Assembly (NCBI GenBank): GCA_018907035.1
Contig: JACCIC010000027.1
Location: 2,711,001 to 2,775,000, forward strand
Reading direction: 5' to 3'
Length of the DNA: 64,000 nt
Origin: Sycobia sp. Sy_11
Lineage: Eukaryota > Arthropoda > Insecta > Hymenoptera > Epichrysomallidae
The position numbers were made by a program, and so were the translations under genes. A model generated the notes under the pieces. That model ran no database searches, was not told the DNA's origin, and worked only from the letters and a program-made list of their open reading frames with translations. Every line of letters begins with the position of its first letter. The first letter of the stretch is position 1. This document shows positions 10,300-22,035 of the stretch, one piece after another.

Positions 10300-11390
10300 G
10301 TACTTTTGGGGTGTTCCAAAACATCCCAACATCTGATCCCACTATCCAAACACGAAGCTCCCCATAGAAGTCGTCCCGTCATAGCTAGACATCGTTTTCT
10401 ACCGTCCGAACACGAAATTCCCCGTAGCAGTCGTTCCGTCATACCTGGACATCGTTTTCTACCGTCCGAACACGAAATTCCCCGTAGAAGTCGTCCCGAA
10501 GCGCTTGGACATCTTATCTCACTATCCAAACACGAAATTCCCCATAGAAGTCGTTTAGAGACACCTGGACATCGTCTTCTACCGTCCGAACACGAAATTT
10601 CCCGTAGAAGATGTCCCGACATACCCGAACATCATTTTCTACCAACTAAACACGGTACTCCCCGTAGAAATCGTCCCGAAGCGCTTGGACATTTTATCCC
10701 ACTATACAAATACGAAACTCCCCATAGAAGTCATTTAGAGACACCTGGACATCGTCTTCTACCATCCGAACACGAAATTCCCCGTGGAAGTCGTCCCGTC
10801 ATACCTGGACATCGTCTTCTACCGTCCGAACACGAAATTCCCCGTAGAAGTCGTCCCGCCATACCTGGACATCATCTTCTACCATCCGAACACGAAATTC
10901 CCCGTAGGAGTCGTCTCGTCGTACCTGGACATCGTCTTCTACCGTCCGAACACGAAATTCCCCGTGGAAGTTGTTCCGTCATAGCTAGACATCGTTTTCT
11001 ACCGTCCGAACCTGAAATTTCCCGTAAAAGTTTCCCGACATACCTGAACATCGTTTTCTACCAACTAAACACAATAGTCCCAGTAGAAGTCGTCCCGAGA
11101 AAGCTACCATTGCTTCCTAATGACTAAACACAATACTCCCCGTAGAAGTCGTTCGGAAAGACCTAGATATCGTATTTTACCGTCCATACACGAATCTTCC
11201 TATAGAAGTTGATTTCCTCATACTTGGACGTCGTTTTCTATCAACTAAATACAATATTCCCCGTAGAAATCGCTTAGAGACGCCAGGACATTGCATTCTA
11301 TCATCCGAACACACAATTGCCTATAGGAATCGTCTTGAGGCAACGGAATATCGTAATCGACCGCCCGTACACGACAATACAATATTTCTC
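10300..11390. repeat. 60-bp minisatellite, about 18 units, with partial 180-bp higher order
   Basis: Units such as CATCGTTTTCTACCGTCCGA then ACACGAAATTCCCCGTAGAA recur exactly every 60 bp from about 10300, decaying after 11030. Because 60 is a multiple of three, long frames stay open on both strands (10288-11127 plus, 10128-10622 minus), with a 20-residue repeat like LLPSEHEIPRRSRP. Units at 10501/10561 and 10681/10741 match each other better than their neighbours, giving a 180-bp superunit. I regard the open frames as a by-product of the period, not a gene. Confidence 0.95.
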
Positions 11391-11650
11391 AGTAGAAACC
11401 GTATTTAAAATGTGTATATATCTTATATACAATATAATATAATACTATATATATATATAAATATATATGCAATACACATACATACATATATATACATATT
11501 TCCTATGTTTTCATTTTTCCAATTAGATACTGTGAATATTTTCGTAACGATGTCAACTGAAATTCAAGCAAAATGTTGATATGCGAATAACGTATTTTTT
11601 AAGCAGACGATGGATATTGCCCTTTTTATGCATTTATGCAGAAGTGACGA

Positions 11651-11654
<4 letters not shown>

Positions 11655-11687
<33 letters not shown>
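11655..11687. repeat. (TA)n microsatellite
   Basis: Uninterrupted TA repeat inside the non-autonomous Helitron. Confidence 0.9.
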
Positions 11688-11689
<2 letters not shown>

Positions 11690-11879
11690 TCTTATGAATC
11701 TTACATAGTTTCGAGGTTGTTGGTAAAGAAACCTATTTTGCCATTATTTCTTTTGTTCAAACTAAAAAAAGCATAGGCTCTTGTCACAATTCTGAAGTTA
11801 ATAGAATGTATAAAAATAAAAATATAATTTGTCGTCACAAACTATATTCAGTATGATTTGGCATACAGAACCATTTTAT

Positions 11880-11880
<1 letters not shown>

Positions 11881-11949
<69 letters not shown>
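11881..11949. repeat. (GA)n microsatellite, about 34 units
   Basis: Perfect GA dinucleotide run inside the non-autonomous Helitron. Confidence 0.95.
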
Positions 11950-11953
<4 letters not shown>

Positions 11954-12384
11954 TCCCCCGTAAGAGAAAATATAATTTACAAAAATTAAAAGATATCCAT
12001 AAGGTGTGAGAGTAATGTCAGATTAACCTGAAGAACAAAAAAGGTAATACCGACTATACGTCACACCTCCTTTAGGATACGAATCCCAAAGTTGGATACA
12101 AACATTCGTTTGAGTTGGTCTGGTATTAATACTTTAAGCCGACTACATTGAGTTGGTGTTCGTGATTCAAGATGCCACGTACTGGCCGCTGGTGAAACTA
12201 ACCACTAAAACTGTTAACTTAATTTATTGTTAAAAGTAAAATTATTTTCAAGAAAAAACATAGCCTATATCCTTCCCAAGGTAATATAGAATCTATATGT
12301 CAAATTTCAGAACAATCGGTTCAGTAGTTTTTTCGGTTATCGCGTACAAACAAAAACACGCTTTGTCTTTATAAATTAGTATGA

Positions 12385-13100
12385 TATAAAAGATTTTATA
12401 TATGATACTGCATACGTATGGCATAATACACTATAGTGACATATATAATATAACTATATTACTGGAGCTTGAAGGAGCTGATCGACATCTGAATTATTAC
12501 TAATATGAATTGCATCTATCTCTTTTCTTTATATGCAACTATATTTTATTTAAAAGAATTTAATATTCTTATTGTTATTTTTAACACAGTATTTTATTAA
12601 TGTAAGAATTTGAAATAAGTTTTTTTTCTGTTTTATATTTAAAATTTAAGAATCAATATGCATATTATATATCATATGCATATATCATGACTTTTGACCA
12701 ATTGTACTTATACAACAATACTTTTAAAGCAAATTTTGATTAGAAATAAATGTAAATAGATATGCATTCATTACTTTTAAGATTATGAATTATGAAATAA
12801 GAAATAAAAATAATCTGAACGTATAGAATATAATGAATAAGAATGATAGCTTATGCTATGACTTTTGACAGAAGTATGAAAGTAGAATATGTGAGCTTGC
12901 AACAAGTTGAGCATTGATAATTATAATCCACTAAAAAACAAAATCACACATTTATCCATAGCCTTTGCATCTGTATTAAATTTTGTTTGTTTCTTTAGTC
13001 TCATTTTAACTTATATAAAACAAAATTCTTTAATCTCGAGGGGTACTACCAATAATAGTTAAGATGTACATAAATATTTTAATAATATGCAATTAGAAAT
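12385..13100. other. AT-rich intronic spacer
   Basis: No genes or recognisable repeats; mostly A/T with many ATAT words. Confidence 0.5.
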
Positions 13101-13109
13101 TCAGTGCAG

Positions 13110-14394
13110 CAAAAATTCCTCAGGGGAATTTTTCTAGTTTGCGAGGGGGGAGTCTCATACATGCCTTTACTGTATGTTGTTCGCGGTGGTGCTACTGCGC
13201 ATTCTCGTGCGCAGCTCTTCGACATGGTCGCACTTCGCTCGTTGCCACGTGCTCATGCATTACACTGTTGCAATTTTTCTTTTTTCCTTAACTGGCCGAT
13301 ATCCCTAAATTCGCGCGGAGGGAAGAAACTGCGGGGGACGGTTTACTACATACATATATATTCTCGCGTATATTTTAACGCGATCGCGCGGAACGACACA
13401 TATATTTCCGCGTGTATTATAACGCGATCGCGCGGGGTATAACCGTCCGTAAGTTAGTTCAACCGCGACCTACCGTTTATGCCCGCGGGCCCCACGTTGG
13501 GCGCCATTTTATAACCGCATACTTATGCGCGGTTATGTTCTACTTACTTGGTCGTGTGCGTTGCTTGCCGGCTGCGCTGGACCTGAAAAGGGGGGAATGA
13601 GGGAATGCGAAATAACGCGAGACAAGCGTATGGAATCAATGCACAGTTATTTATTACACATTCCTTACACTACAATTTCGGTAATGAAATATATATACAC
13701 AAGCTCAGCGCGCGCGGCGACGACCTTATACAACGGGAGCGGATTCCGCGGGCGCGCGGAAATATCGAACGGCAGGGAGTGGGATGGGGGATCAACGCGG
13801 TGCGTAGCTTCTAGCTGGCGGGGACCCGGAACGGCCGTACAAGCATGGCTGTACAACCATGGCGTACAAATAGGTACGTACAACTATAAAATAGAGGGTA
13901 CTTGCCGGGACGACGCTCCGCCGTTGCTTCCTCTCGTTCCGGGGTGGTCTTCTCTTTCGTCCTTCCTTCCTTCTCTCTCTTTTACTGTAGCTCTCTTTAT
14001 CTTTCAGATCGCTTCCTTCCTTCCTTCCTTCCTTCTTTCTGGCTTCGTTCAAGCACGGGCGATCGCACAACGATCGGGTCGCGATGGAATCCGTACGCGA
14101 CTCTATATACTTATTTAGCACGATTCGAATCACCGGGAGCTGGTGATCACCGCCGGGATAGGTGCTGGAGATGGAGGTATTAGTTTTGCTGGAGCTGTCT
14201 CTCTAGATTTTTCCGTGCTCTCGATTCGGTAGCTGGGCGGTGAAGATCTTCTTCTCCTCGTACTTCCTCCTTTTTCGCGATGGTCGCGCACTCTCGCGGC
14301 TCGTGCTCCGTGCGTTTTCGCTGTCGCGCGCGAACACTTGGTTTTCACCGAGAACGCGGGGGAACACGAGAACCGGCAAATTTAGCCGGTTACA
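13110..14394 (-). mobile_element. LTR retrotransposon remnant: LTR, tRNA-Lys primer site and leader
   Basis: A GC-rich block in AT-rich surroundings. On the minus strand an LTR candidate starts TGTAACCG at 14394 and ends CGGTTATA at 13510 (about 885 bp; the ends are imperfect inverted repeats). Three bases later comes an 18-base match to the primer-binding site for tRNA-Lys1,2 (13506-13489). The following leader (to about 13110) contains two copies of the word ACGCGATCGCGCGG. No gag or pol follows, so only the 5' end is left. The open frames here arise from high GC and are not convincing genes. The retroelement family is not determined. Confidence 0.6.
13489..13506 (-). other. Primer-binding site for tRNA-Lys1,2
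   Basis: The minus strand reads TGGCGCCCAACGTGGGGC, which matches the known tRNA-Lys1,2 primer site at every base. It sits just downstream of the inferred LTR end, as expected for first-strand priming. Confidence 0.75.
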
Positions 14395-14395
14395 A

Positions 14396-14446
14396 TATAT
14401 ATCTATATATATATATATATCTATATATATATATATATATATATAC

Positions 14447-14483
<37 letters not shown>

Positions 14484-14485
14484 AA
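14396..14485. repeat. Compound (TA)n/(GA)n microsatellite
   Basis: A run of TA and CTATA units is followed by (AG)n up to about 14480, directly abutting the LTR start at 14394. Confidence 0.9.
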
Positions 14486-14929
14486 TGGATTTTGGTCGCA
14501 GTTCTTTTACGCGATACACGCAGTTCTTTTCTCTTTTCTTCGGTCCTTCACCTCCGCTACTTCCCCTGTTAGACATCGTGCCTGCCTCCCACCTTGCCTG
14601 TCCCCTTAATAGCAGTCTGTATTCGCGCGCGCCGTTTCTCCTTGATTGTTTAGATGTGTTCTTTCTATTATTTTCTATTCGGTCATTTTTTAGCAGTGCA
14701 TTGCAATTGCCGATAATCGACATCACAGACGGACTTTGTTCGGACACATACCCCAGTAGGCCCCGGTAATTTCGGTTCATCTCTGGTAGAGTGCTGTTTT
14801 GTTTCGGACTCAAAGTATATATCTTAGAATCGTCATCTGTATAAATGTTATACACAGATTTTGATGCACTGCGATTGTATTTTTTGAGCATTTTTTTACA
14901 TCAATTGACACAATCATCTTTTTGAGCTT
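14486..14929. other. Mixed sequence without a recognised gene
   Basis: Moderate GC near 14500-14640, falling later. Open frames are short and unlike known proteins. It may belong to the neighbouring LTR element or be intron. Confidence 0.4.
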
Positions 14930-15510
14930 TTGTCAAATTATGCGGCATCCAATGTCAACAAATCTTTTTAACACCTAAATGGTCATTTGGTGATTATAAT
15001 ATTATTATGATGATAATAATAATGGATGCTCGACATATTGATGCGTAAAGATTTCTCAATCACACGGTATGTCGTATGACGATCTTGCTTTATCTGTTCG
15101 CGCACAGTATCAATGTTTACTGGTACAATAACCGATTTCGGACGACCTTCACGGAACACTTGGTGAAGCGGCCATGATGAAATTCATTATACCAGCGTTT
15201 CATAGTGGCCAAGGATGAGGCTTCATCATCAAAAGTCGAAGTAAGTTGATCGATGCACTTTTGTCTTGATAAGCCACGTCGAAAGTCGTAAACAATCATC
15301 GCACGAAAATTTTCACAAGCTAGTTCCATTTTTTTGGCCAAGACAAAATTTTAAAGTCACTGTACATAACACAAGTTATACTTAAATGAAAAACCGATTT
15401 TAAGAAGGTTATGAAAAGGTGAAACTTTCAATTAGACACATCAGATGGCGACTGCAAAACCTGGTATGCCAAGGCTCAAAATATAAATAGCAACCCTTGT
15501 ACTAACACTA
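14930..15510 (-). mobile_element. Mariner remnant MAR12
   Basis: The minus strand 15341-15117 encodes the N-terminal region of a mariner transposase: MELACENFRAMIVYDFRRG, QKCIDQL and SLATMKRWYNEFHHGRF. The rest of the first helix-turn-helix continues in other frames down to about 15040 (PKSVIVPVNID-like, then TYR). The catalytic domain is missing. The element ends about 80 bp before Mtr4 exon A. Confidence 0.75.
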
Positions 15511-15591
15511 TTGATTTGCCTGAGAATAGTCATATTAATTAAGTTTCAGCTAGTGTATTATTGAAATTTTTATTATTACTATATTTTACAG

Positions 15592-15799
15592 ATATGCTAT
15601 TGCTTGTTCTTTGCGAGATAAGCAAAGAGTTATTTATACAACACCTATAAAAGCATTAAGTAACCAAAAATATAGAGAATTTTATGAAGAATTTAAAGAT
15701 GTTGGACTGGTTACTGGTGATGTAACAATCAACCCAACTGCAAGTATTTTAATAATGACAACAGAAATTTTAAGGAATATGCTATATAGAGGATCTGAG
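15592..15799 (+). CDS. Mtr4: Mtr4 RNA helicase, exon A (motifs Ia and Ib)
   Basis: The exon follows an acceptor TTTTACAG (AG at 15590-15591) and ends at donor GAG|GTGAGA (GT at 15800). It begins with the last base of a codon and ends in phase 0. It encodes [20 protein letters not shown], then [28 protein letters not shown] and [14 protein letters not shown], which is the RecA1 domain of Mtr4 between the ATP-binding loop and the DExH box. Mtr4 is a 3'-5' RNA helicase of the nuclear exosome (TRAMP and NEXT complexes), needed for rRNA processing and RNA decay. The exon with the ATP-binding loop lies outside the window, at least 15.5 kb upstream. Confidence 0.96.
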
Positions 15800-15800
15800 G

Positions 15801-17945
15801 TGAGATTTATGAATTATTATTATTATAAGTAAAATTGAAGTTGAAAATTATTTATTTGGTTATGTTTGATGCAAAAACATTAGTATATTTAAATTAAATT
15901 TTATAATTTTACTACCATAAAAGCCCAATTCTCTTTCCTAGTAGTTTGCTCTTATTCCAATTTATTCTAAGACCAAATGTTGAACTTGTCTTCAGCGTTC
16001 GATTCAAATTGCCCGATGCCTCTCACTTGTTATTTCCTGTCATCGTCTGTTAACATTAATATGATCTTTTCTTAAATTATGTAATAAAAAATATGTCTGC
16101 CATAAACACCTCCGGTGTTATTGCCTAGTCATATAGGACGTTATTGAATTTTTATGCGCACATAGGTTTTATAAACAACCTGTACTTATTACATCCATTT
16201 CCATCTTCGCGTGGAAGAATCTCTTTTTCTGGTTCTATCGTTGAAAAAAACAAGGTTCGGCTAATTTAACAAGGACATATTTGATAAATGGTATTCATTC
16301 TTTTCTTTACTATTACTTAAAAGGTAATTCTAACCTTTTTGATATGCTTGAGCTCTATAAAATATAGGGAATGCCCTTTCATTTGTACAGGAACTATGGC
16401 ATTCGTAAATTCTGAACAGCTGAATACTATCATCCCTTGTTTCAACGATTTTTCTAATTGTCCATTTACCTTTACCATCTCGTTCAATACTACACGTCGT
16501 GGTGTACGAGCTATTGAGGTTTCCTATTTTAGAAGGATTTAAATTTTACGAGTGCCTCTTCAGCTGCTTGTTGTTGATAATTTTCGATTAGCGCCTGTAC
16601 ATATTTTTAATATTCTCTTGCGACTTCTTGTAACGTGAAATTTATTAAATTCACCTGATCTTTTATATAGAGATATATGCAGCTTCTAGCATAGGTTTAA
16701 TGATTAGCTTGTGCTATTCGAGGGAAGTAAGTGTAATATCATGTTATATTCATGGATTGGCACATTGTTTTCATAAAGTATTACTTTCTTTCAAAAAATT
16801 ATTTTTTATAATATTCACAAACGTGTTAGAGTCGATAAGTATGCTAATTATGACCTGTCTGATTATCGCCTCACAATCACGGTGTTACTCTCATCATTTC
16901 CAATCTTATTGATGGCTCTTGAGCAACGCGGACGTTCTTTCTCGGTGCAATCGTTAGGAAAGTGACGGGGTTTTGGACACTTAAATGAAATTCTACCGAG
17001 CACTATGTTCTCCCGAGCACCTATCGTCTACTTAAATTCCCAAACTTTCCATAGTTGTAACACTTACTTTGTGGTGTCATCTTTTTCCTTCGACTAATGT
17101 AGATAGTCTCGGGGCATCTTCCCTTGTATTTCTGTTCTTGCAATTTTAGGTAGCTACAGTTTGATGAAAATTTACAACAAATATTGATTTAATATAAATA
17201 ATAGTGTGTTAGTACTCTGTTATGGATTGTATACACACGAATAACAACGCAGATAGAATTTTAGTTTCAAATGATGATATATCTACTTTTTTGAAAAACT
17301 ATGTTAAGTTTGGTTTCAGTAAATTTTTACCTACGACTGCTTCATGTATAAAAGCCTCTTAGTAATTTAAGTCTAAATTTGATAATACAGTTATCTCATT
17401 TACTCGTAGAATGACTTCCTTAGATCTCCTTCTCTTTCTACATATATTACAAATCAATTCATTATAAATAGCTTCAAAACTATTTAATAGAATTAGTAGA
17501 ATTTCTGTTGAATAATACATTATTTCAATTTAAAATTAAAATATATAATGAAAGAATGGTATTACGTACGGGTTCTAAAATTTCTTGAAGATTGGCGAAT
17601 ATTATCATGGAAGATTTAAAAAATCCAGTATTAAAAAAAATAAAAAGTAAATGTTATACAAGGTTATAGAATTATTATAGCAATATAGATAACATACTTG
17701 CTGACGTGTCAAAAAATTATATCGATAGTATCTCAATAAGTTTAGTAATTACAATAAAAATGTAAGATTTACCATACAATTGGAAGTAGATATTTGATTA
17801 TATAAAAAATAAATTTTTTAGAAATCCAAATAAAAGATCAGATTAAAATTATGATACAGTTGTATAAATAACAAACATTCAGCTTGCTATATAAATGTAT
17901 TATGCTGCTCATCCTATATATCATAAAATTGTTATAGTATAGATA
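15801..17945. other. Intron stretch, mostly unexplained; possible eroded retroelement
   Basis: AT-rich. On the minus strand near 16960-16915 there is a weak CCHC-like sequence (KCPKPRHFPNDCTE) with the first cysteine missing, and near 16620-16540 a short run QALIENYQQQAAEEALVKF. These may be remnants of a retroelement gag, but stops interrupt all frames. Confidence 0.3.
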
Positions 17946-19582
17946 CAGTTGCGGGCAAAAGTGTCCGGCAAAATATGATTTTATGTTTTGATCGTGTATA
18001 AAGGGTGCAAAATGGTAACACAAATATATCATCGTAAAGTACTTTTATTATACAGTCAAAGCATGTAATTCAACAATTTATTTTAACGATTAGCAAAATT
18101 TTATAACGATAATAACAATTATGGCTTATTCATAAGTATTCGGCCAACTATGAATTTGGCAATTACAAGTAGAAAAAATATAGTAGTATTAAACAAAACA
18201 AACTAGAATAGGTTTTAAATGTAGCATATTTATTAGAACTTCGTAGCCAAACCTTTAGAAGCTATCACGGTAGCACATCGGCGAGGCATCGATTCAATAA
18301 ATTTCACAATCCTATCATGAGGGATATTGTTCCACTCTTCTTGCACTTTTTCCCACAAAGAAGCTTTATTAGCATAATTTTGTGTTCCTAATCTCACTTT
18401 TAGTTCTTGCCATAAGTGTTCAATAGGATTTTAAGTCCGGAGACTGACTCGGACACTGTAAAATTCGAATTTTTTTCTTGGTAAAAACTTGCTGAAGGAG
18501 GTGTGACCTGTGTTTTGGATCATTATCCTGCTGAAATATCCAGCCTCTGGGCATGTTTTGTCGAGCGTAAGGTAGTATTTGCTCCAATATAATATCCTTG
18601 TACATGGCAGAGTCCATATTGCTTTCTATTTTAAAGATTGGACCGACTCCTTTCCAGGAAAATGCACCCCATAGCAGTATACTACCTCCACCATGTTTCA
18701 CAGTCGGTATTTGATATCTAGAATCATATCGACTACCTTTCGGTCACCGTACATACCTTCTACCATCATTTTCAAATATATTGATTTTAGTTTCATCTGA
18801 AAACAACACTTTTCCAGTCCTGAACAGTCCGGCTTTGATGTTCTGTAGAAAATTCTAGTCAGGCCTTCTTGTTTTTCTTACTGATTAATGGTTTTTTCAC
18901 ACCAACACGTCCAAAAAGTCCCACTTCTCCCAGTCTGCGTGATACAGTACTTTCACTGACATCTGCTAAATTTTTTTCACGTAATTCGCGTGCATTAATG
19001 GCAGCATTCTTTTTAACATTTGCAACAGCTTTTCTTTTGATTACGTTGTCAATACGATTAGTGGTTTTTCTTGGTCTCCAAGAACATTTTTTTATCGTTC
19101 AGAGTGTTAGTGCTGTTGAATTTTTTTAAAGTATATCATTCACAGTCGATTTCCCTATGTCTAGAATTTGAGATATTTCATGAAGAACTTTTTCTTCGTT
19201 GTGTAATTTAATTACGACTTGTCGAATGTCTACAGACGTGCGTTTCGGCATGTTTCTCGATTAATACTGATCATACTGATATCCAATAACAATAACAGAT
19301 ATACAGTTCCAGTCTTTACATACCTTTGCAACCTATAATGTAAACAAAGCCACGCGAATTGTATCTACGTAAAAGTTGGCCGGATACTTATGAATGAGCC
19401 ATAATTGTTATTATCGTTATATAATTTTGTTAATCATTAAAATAAATTGTTGAATTACATGCTTTGAGTGTATAATAAAAGTACTTTACGATTATATATT
19501 TGTATTACCATTTTGTATCCTTTATACACGATCAAAACATAAAATCATCTTTGGCCGGACACTTTTGCCCGCAACCCGACAG
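17946..19582 (-). mobile_element. Tc1-like element with about 205-bp inverted repeats
   Basis: Left arm 17946-18151 and right arm about 19373-19577 are inverted copies: GTTGCGGGCAAAAGTGTCCGG outermost, with a shared inner end around CATAAGTATTCGGCCAACT. TA precedes the left end (17944-17945) and occurs just beyond the right end (19583-19584). The last bases of the right end are altered. Long inverted repeats of this type occur in some Tc1-like families. Confidence 0.88.
18243..19252 (-). pseudogene. Tc1-like transposase, frameshifted
   Basis: It starts at ATG 19252 with MPKRTSVDIRQVVIKLHNEE, a helix-turn-helix start (EISQILDIGKSTVNDIL). Stops and frameshifts follow through 19130-18720. The catalytic core is open at 18701-18420: KHGGGSILLWGAFSW, WIFQQDNDPKH and LQCPSQSPDL. 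Then one extra A near 18433 shifts the frame; the continuation in the next frame is NPIEHLWQELKVRLGTQNY and ends with MPRRCATVIASKGLATKF. The D,D34E triad is recognisable (QQDNDPKH; NPIEHLW) but the gene cannot be translated intact. It would cut and paste at TA sites. Confidence 0.88.
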
Positions 19583-21024
19583 TATATATAATAACAGACA
19601 AAGCTATAACACTTTTAAATCTTAACTTCAGTAAAATAATAGAAAAATGATTTTATCATAATATATTAGAAAAAAATGATTATCTATTGCAATTTATAGA
19701 TAACTTTAGTAATAAAAGTATAAAAATTATTTAATTAAAAAATATAATACTAATAATAATAAATTTTTTTTGGATAGTGGAAAGTTCATCCGACAACTCA
19801 ATTCGTTGATGGACTAGAGCTCTTGCATCTAGAGACTACTGCTGGATCTGGTCCCAGGGTATACAATATTCGAAATTACTAAAATCACTTTTCTTTCGAT
19901 GGCATGAATGCAGTCCAGCAACCGTCTATAGAGACATTACTTCTGGACTGCGCCATCCTGTTTGTCCATGGGAGTTTACACTCCTTCCTCGAGCCATCTT
20001 TTATGGTTTAGGATATTCTTACAATAGAAAGATACCCTAAACTACTTCTCTGGGCTATCCAGCATCTGCTCGATAATACCATCCGGCCCAAAGGAGTCTA
20101 GGTCTCTTCAAATTTGCTTCTTTTCAAGACGAAACATCTCGCACTGAAAAAACGTATGTAGCGGGTCGTCTTGGGGAGAGCTACAGTGGGCGCATGCCGG
20201 GTTCGGTATTTGCACCATCTTGTGGATGTAGGATTGGAAACAGCCATGCCCCATAAGAGCTTCGTAAGCTGGTAATTAAACTCTCCATGTGGCGTCTGGA
20301 TCCATGGCTCTAACTGACTAATCAGACGACCCGTCCATCGGCCACAGAGATCCCTCTCTCAGAGCTTCTTCCATTCAATTATCATAATAGTTCTGGCCTG
20401 TTTTGGCGCCTTCGTTCTGCCGAGAATGTTCTTCTGTAGGTTGATAACCTTCTTTTCTTTTCCTTGGAGATTAATGGGAATAACATATGTAATAACTAGC
20501 ATCGTCGATTCAGAAATCGTACGGTAGGAGCTCACGATGCGTAGGGCCCATTTTCGTTGCACCGCCGCCATAGCTTTCCTATACTTCCGGGCTTTCACTG
20601 CATCGACCTATACTTCTGCACTGTCCAGCATCATGGATTCAGTTCCTCTTATGAGCAGACGCCGCTGGTAGGGTGTAAAACCATCAACGTTCGTCTTCAA
20701 CCTACTAAGTTGCGCTGTCACTCGGGCAGTCCTATCGCCATTTTTTATCCCAGAAGGTCAGTTTGGAATCATGCCTCACTTTTTTCACGGCTACTTTGGT
20801 ACTCACCTTTCTGTCTCTAATCTGCATAAGACGTATCTTTGGAATACATTTCTCAGTTAGGATCAGGATCTCTGTTTCTGCCACCGCCAGTTCTAACCCA
20901 TTATTCTCTATCCATCTCTGAACGCAACATATAACTTGATAGAGTCACATCTGTGCAGCGTCATAATCCTTACCGATGATGATAGCTGCTACGTTATCTA
21001 CGTATCCAACTAGAAAAGTGTCTA

Positions 21025-22035
21025 CGAGGGTGAATTAATAAGTTTCCGGCCTGACCAAGAAAAACAAAGTTTTTAAGAATTTTTTTTATTTCTCAAATAA
21101 TCTCCTCCAAGGTTGATATATTTCTCAAAGCGGTGTTCTAGTCTAGTAATGCCATCTCTATAAACTGATTCGTCAAGCTCCTCACAATGCCCAATTGCAG
21201 CTTCGATTACTTCTTCATTGTCCGCAAATCTCTTACAGCTAAGCCATTTTTTGAGGTTAGGAAACAGATAATAGTCACTTGGGGCTAGGTCTGGAGAGTA
21301 GGGAGGGTGAGGTATCAATTCAAACTTCAGATCGTTGATTTTAGCCATCGCAACGATTAACGTGTGCGCTGGTGCGTTATCGTGATGAAAAAAGGTTTTT
21401 TTCTGCGCCAGATTATGTCGTTTAATTTTCACTTCATGGCTTAAACGTTGCAATAAGTCTGCGTAGTATTGACCAGTGATAGTTTTACCCTTTTCAAGGT
21501 AATCAATATATATAATACTTCTTGTATCCAAAAAAATCGTAGCCGTAACCTTGTTCGCCGAAAAATTGTTTTTGCCTTCTTTGGAGTTGGTTCCCCTGGT
21601 CCAATCTACTGTTTAGACTGTTGTTTGGTTTCAAAAGTGTAGTGGTGGACCCAAGATTCGTTAATGGTTACGAATCGCCGTAAAAATTCGCTTGGATTGC
21701 GCTTATACAACGCCAAATTGGCGGTAGAAATATTCTTTCGAATCAATTTTTGGTCGACTGTTAGCAAACGCGGCACCCATCTTGCACAGAGCTTTTCCAT
21801 ATACAAATGTTGGTGCAAAATATTTTGTACACGTTTATATGACATCTTACAGGTCTCAGCTATCTCACGCACTTTTAATCTGCAGTCTTTCAGGACTACT
21901 TGATGGATTTTTTCGATCATATCTGGAGTTGTGACCTTAATGAGGTGTCCTGTATGGTACTATAGAACGCCACCTGAAGGTAGGCCTAGTGGCGCCATCT
22001 CTTGGTCAGGCCGGAAACTTATTAATCCACCCTCG
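21025..22035 (-). mobile_element. Mariner element MAR6, inserted into LINE-A
   Basis: TA at 21023-21024 and 22036-22037 flank inverted ends CGAGGGTGAATTAATAAG and, reverse-complemented on the right, CGAGGGTGGATTAATAAG, each continuing TTTCCGGCCTGACCAAG. The element is 1011 bp, short for mariner. Removing it rejoins the reverse transcriptase of LINE-A. Confidence 0.93.
21073..21920 (-). pseudogene. MAR6 mariner transposase lacking its N-terminus
   Basis: Two open pieces: 21920-21606 (LKVREIAETCKMSYKRVQNI, WVPRLLTVDQK, INESWVHHYTFETKQQSKQ) and 21531-21073 (HHDNAPAHT, YSPDLAPSDYYLFPNLKKW). The first 60 or so residues are missing, because the inverted end lies about 110 bp upstream of the first recognisable codon. 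A frameshift or stop breaks the protein between 21606 and 21531. In the first catalytic motif the sequence is INESW where GDESW is usual, so the first aspartate is asparagine. The element is therefore dead. Confidence 0.88.

Larger units (their letters stand above)
10069..12384 (-). mobile_element. Non-autonomous Helitron (Lep1-like ends) carrying a minisatellite
   Basis: On the minus strand it starts with TC (12384-12383) after an A, in the sequence TCATACTAATTTATAAAG, followed by the AAAGCGTGTTTTTGTTTG and GAACCGATTG...AAATTTGACAT wording known from Lep1-type Helitrons. It ends with CTAG (10072-10069) followed by T. A 5-bp-stem hairpin CTCGG/CCGAG lies at 10083-10098, 10 nt before CTAG. TC start, hairpin, CTRR end and A/T insertion site are the four Helitron hallmarks. 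It encodes no Rep or helicase, so it would depend on an autonomous copy such as the one broken at 1-1117. Cargo: minisatellite 10300-11390, a (TA)n tract and a (GA)n tract. Confidence 0.85.

Noticed and set aside
10288..11127. 279-codon open frame as a repeat-protein gene
   Set aside because: It is explained by a 60-bp minisatellite; the opposite strand is open too, there is no plausible start context, and it lies inside a Helitron.
10300..11390. CRISPR array
   Set aside because: Units are contiguous with no unique spacers, and the DNA is eukaryotic.
13104..14183. Several overlapping open frames of 60-197 codons on both strands
   Set aside because: They are caused by high GC in an LTR-like block; no known domain and no consistent frame.
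14203..14891. Open frames rich in Tyr/Ile and Arg/Glu
   Set aside because: They are translations of (TA)n and (GA)n microsatellites.
16880..16990. CCHC zinc knuckle of a gag protein
   Set aside because: One cysteine is missing and stops surround it; too weak for a firm call, kept only as a note in the intron entry.
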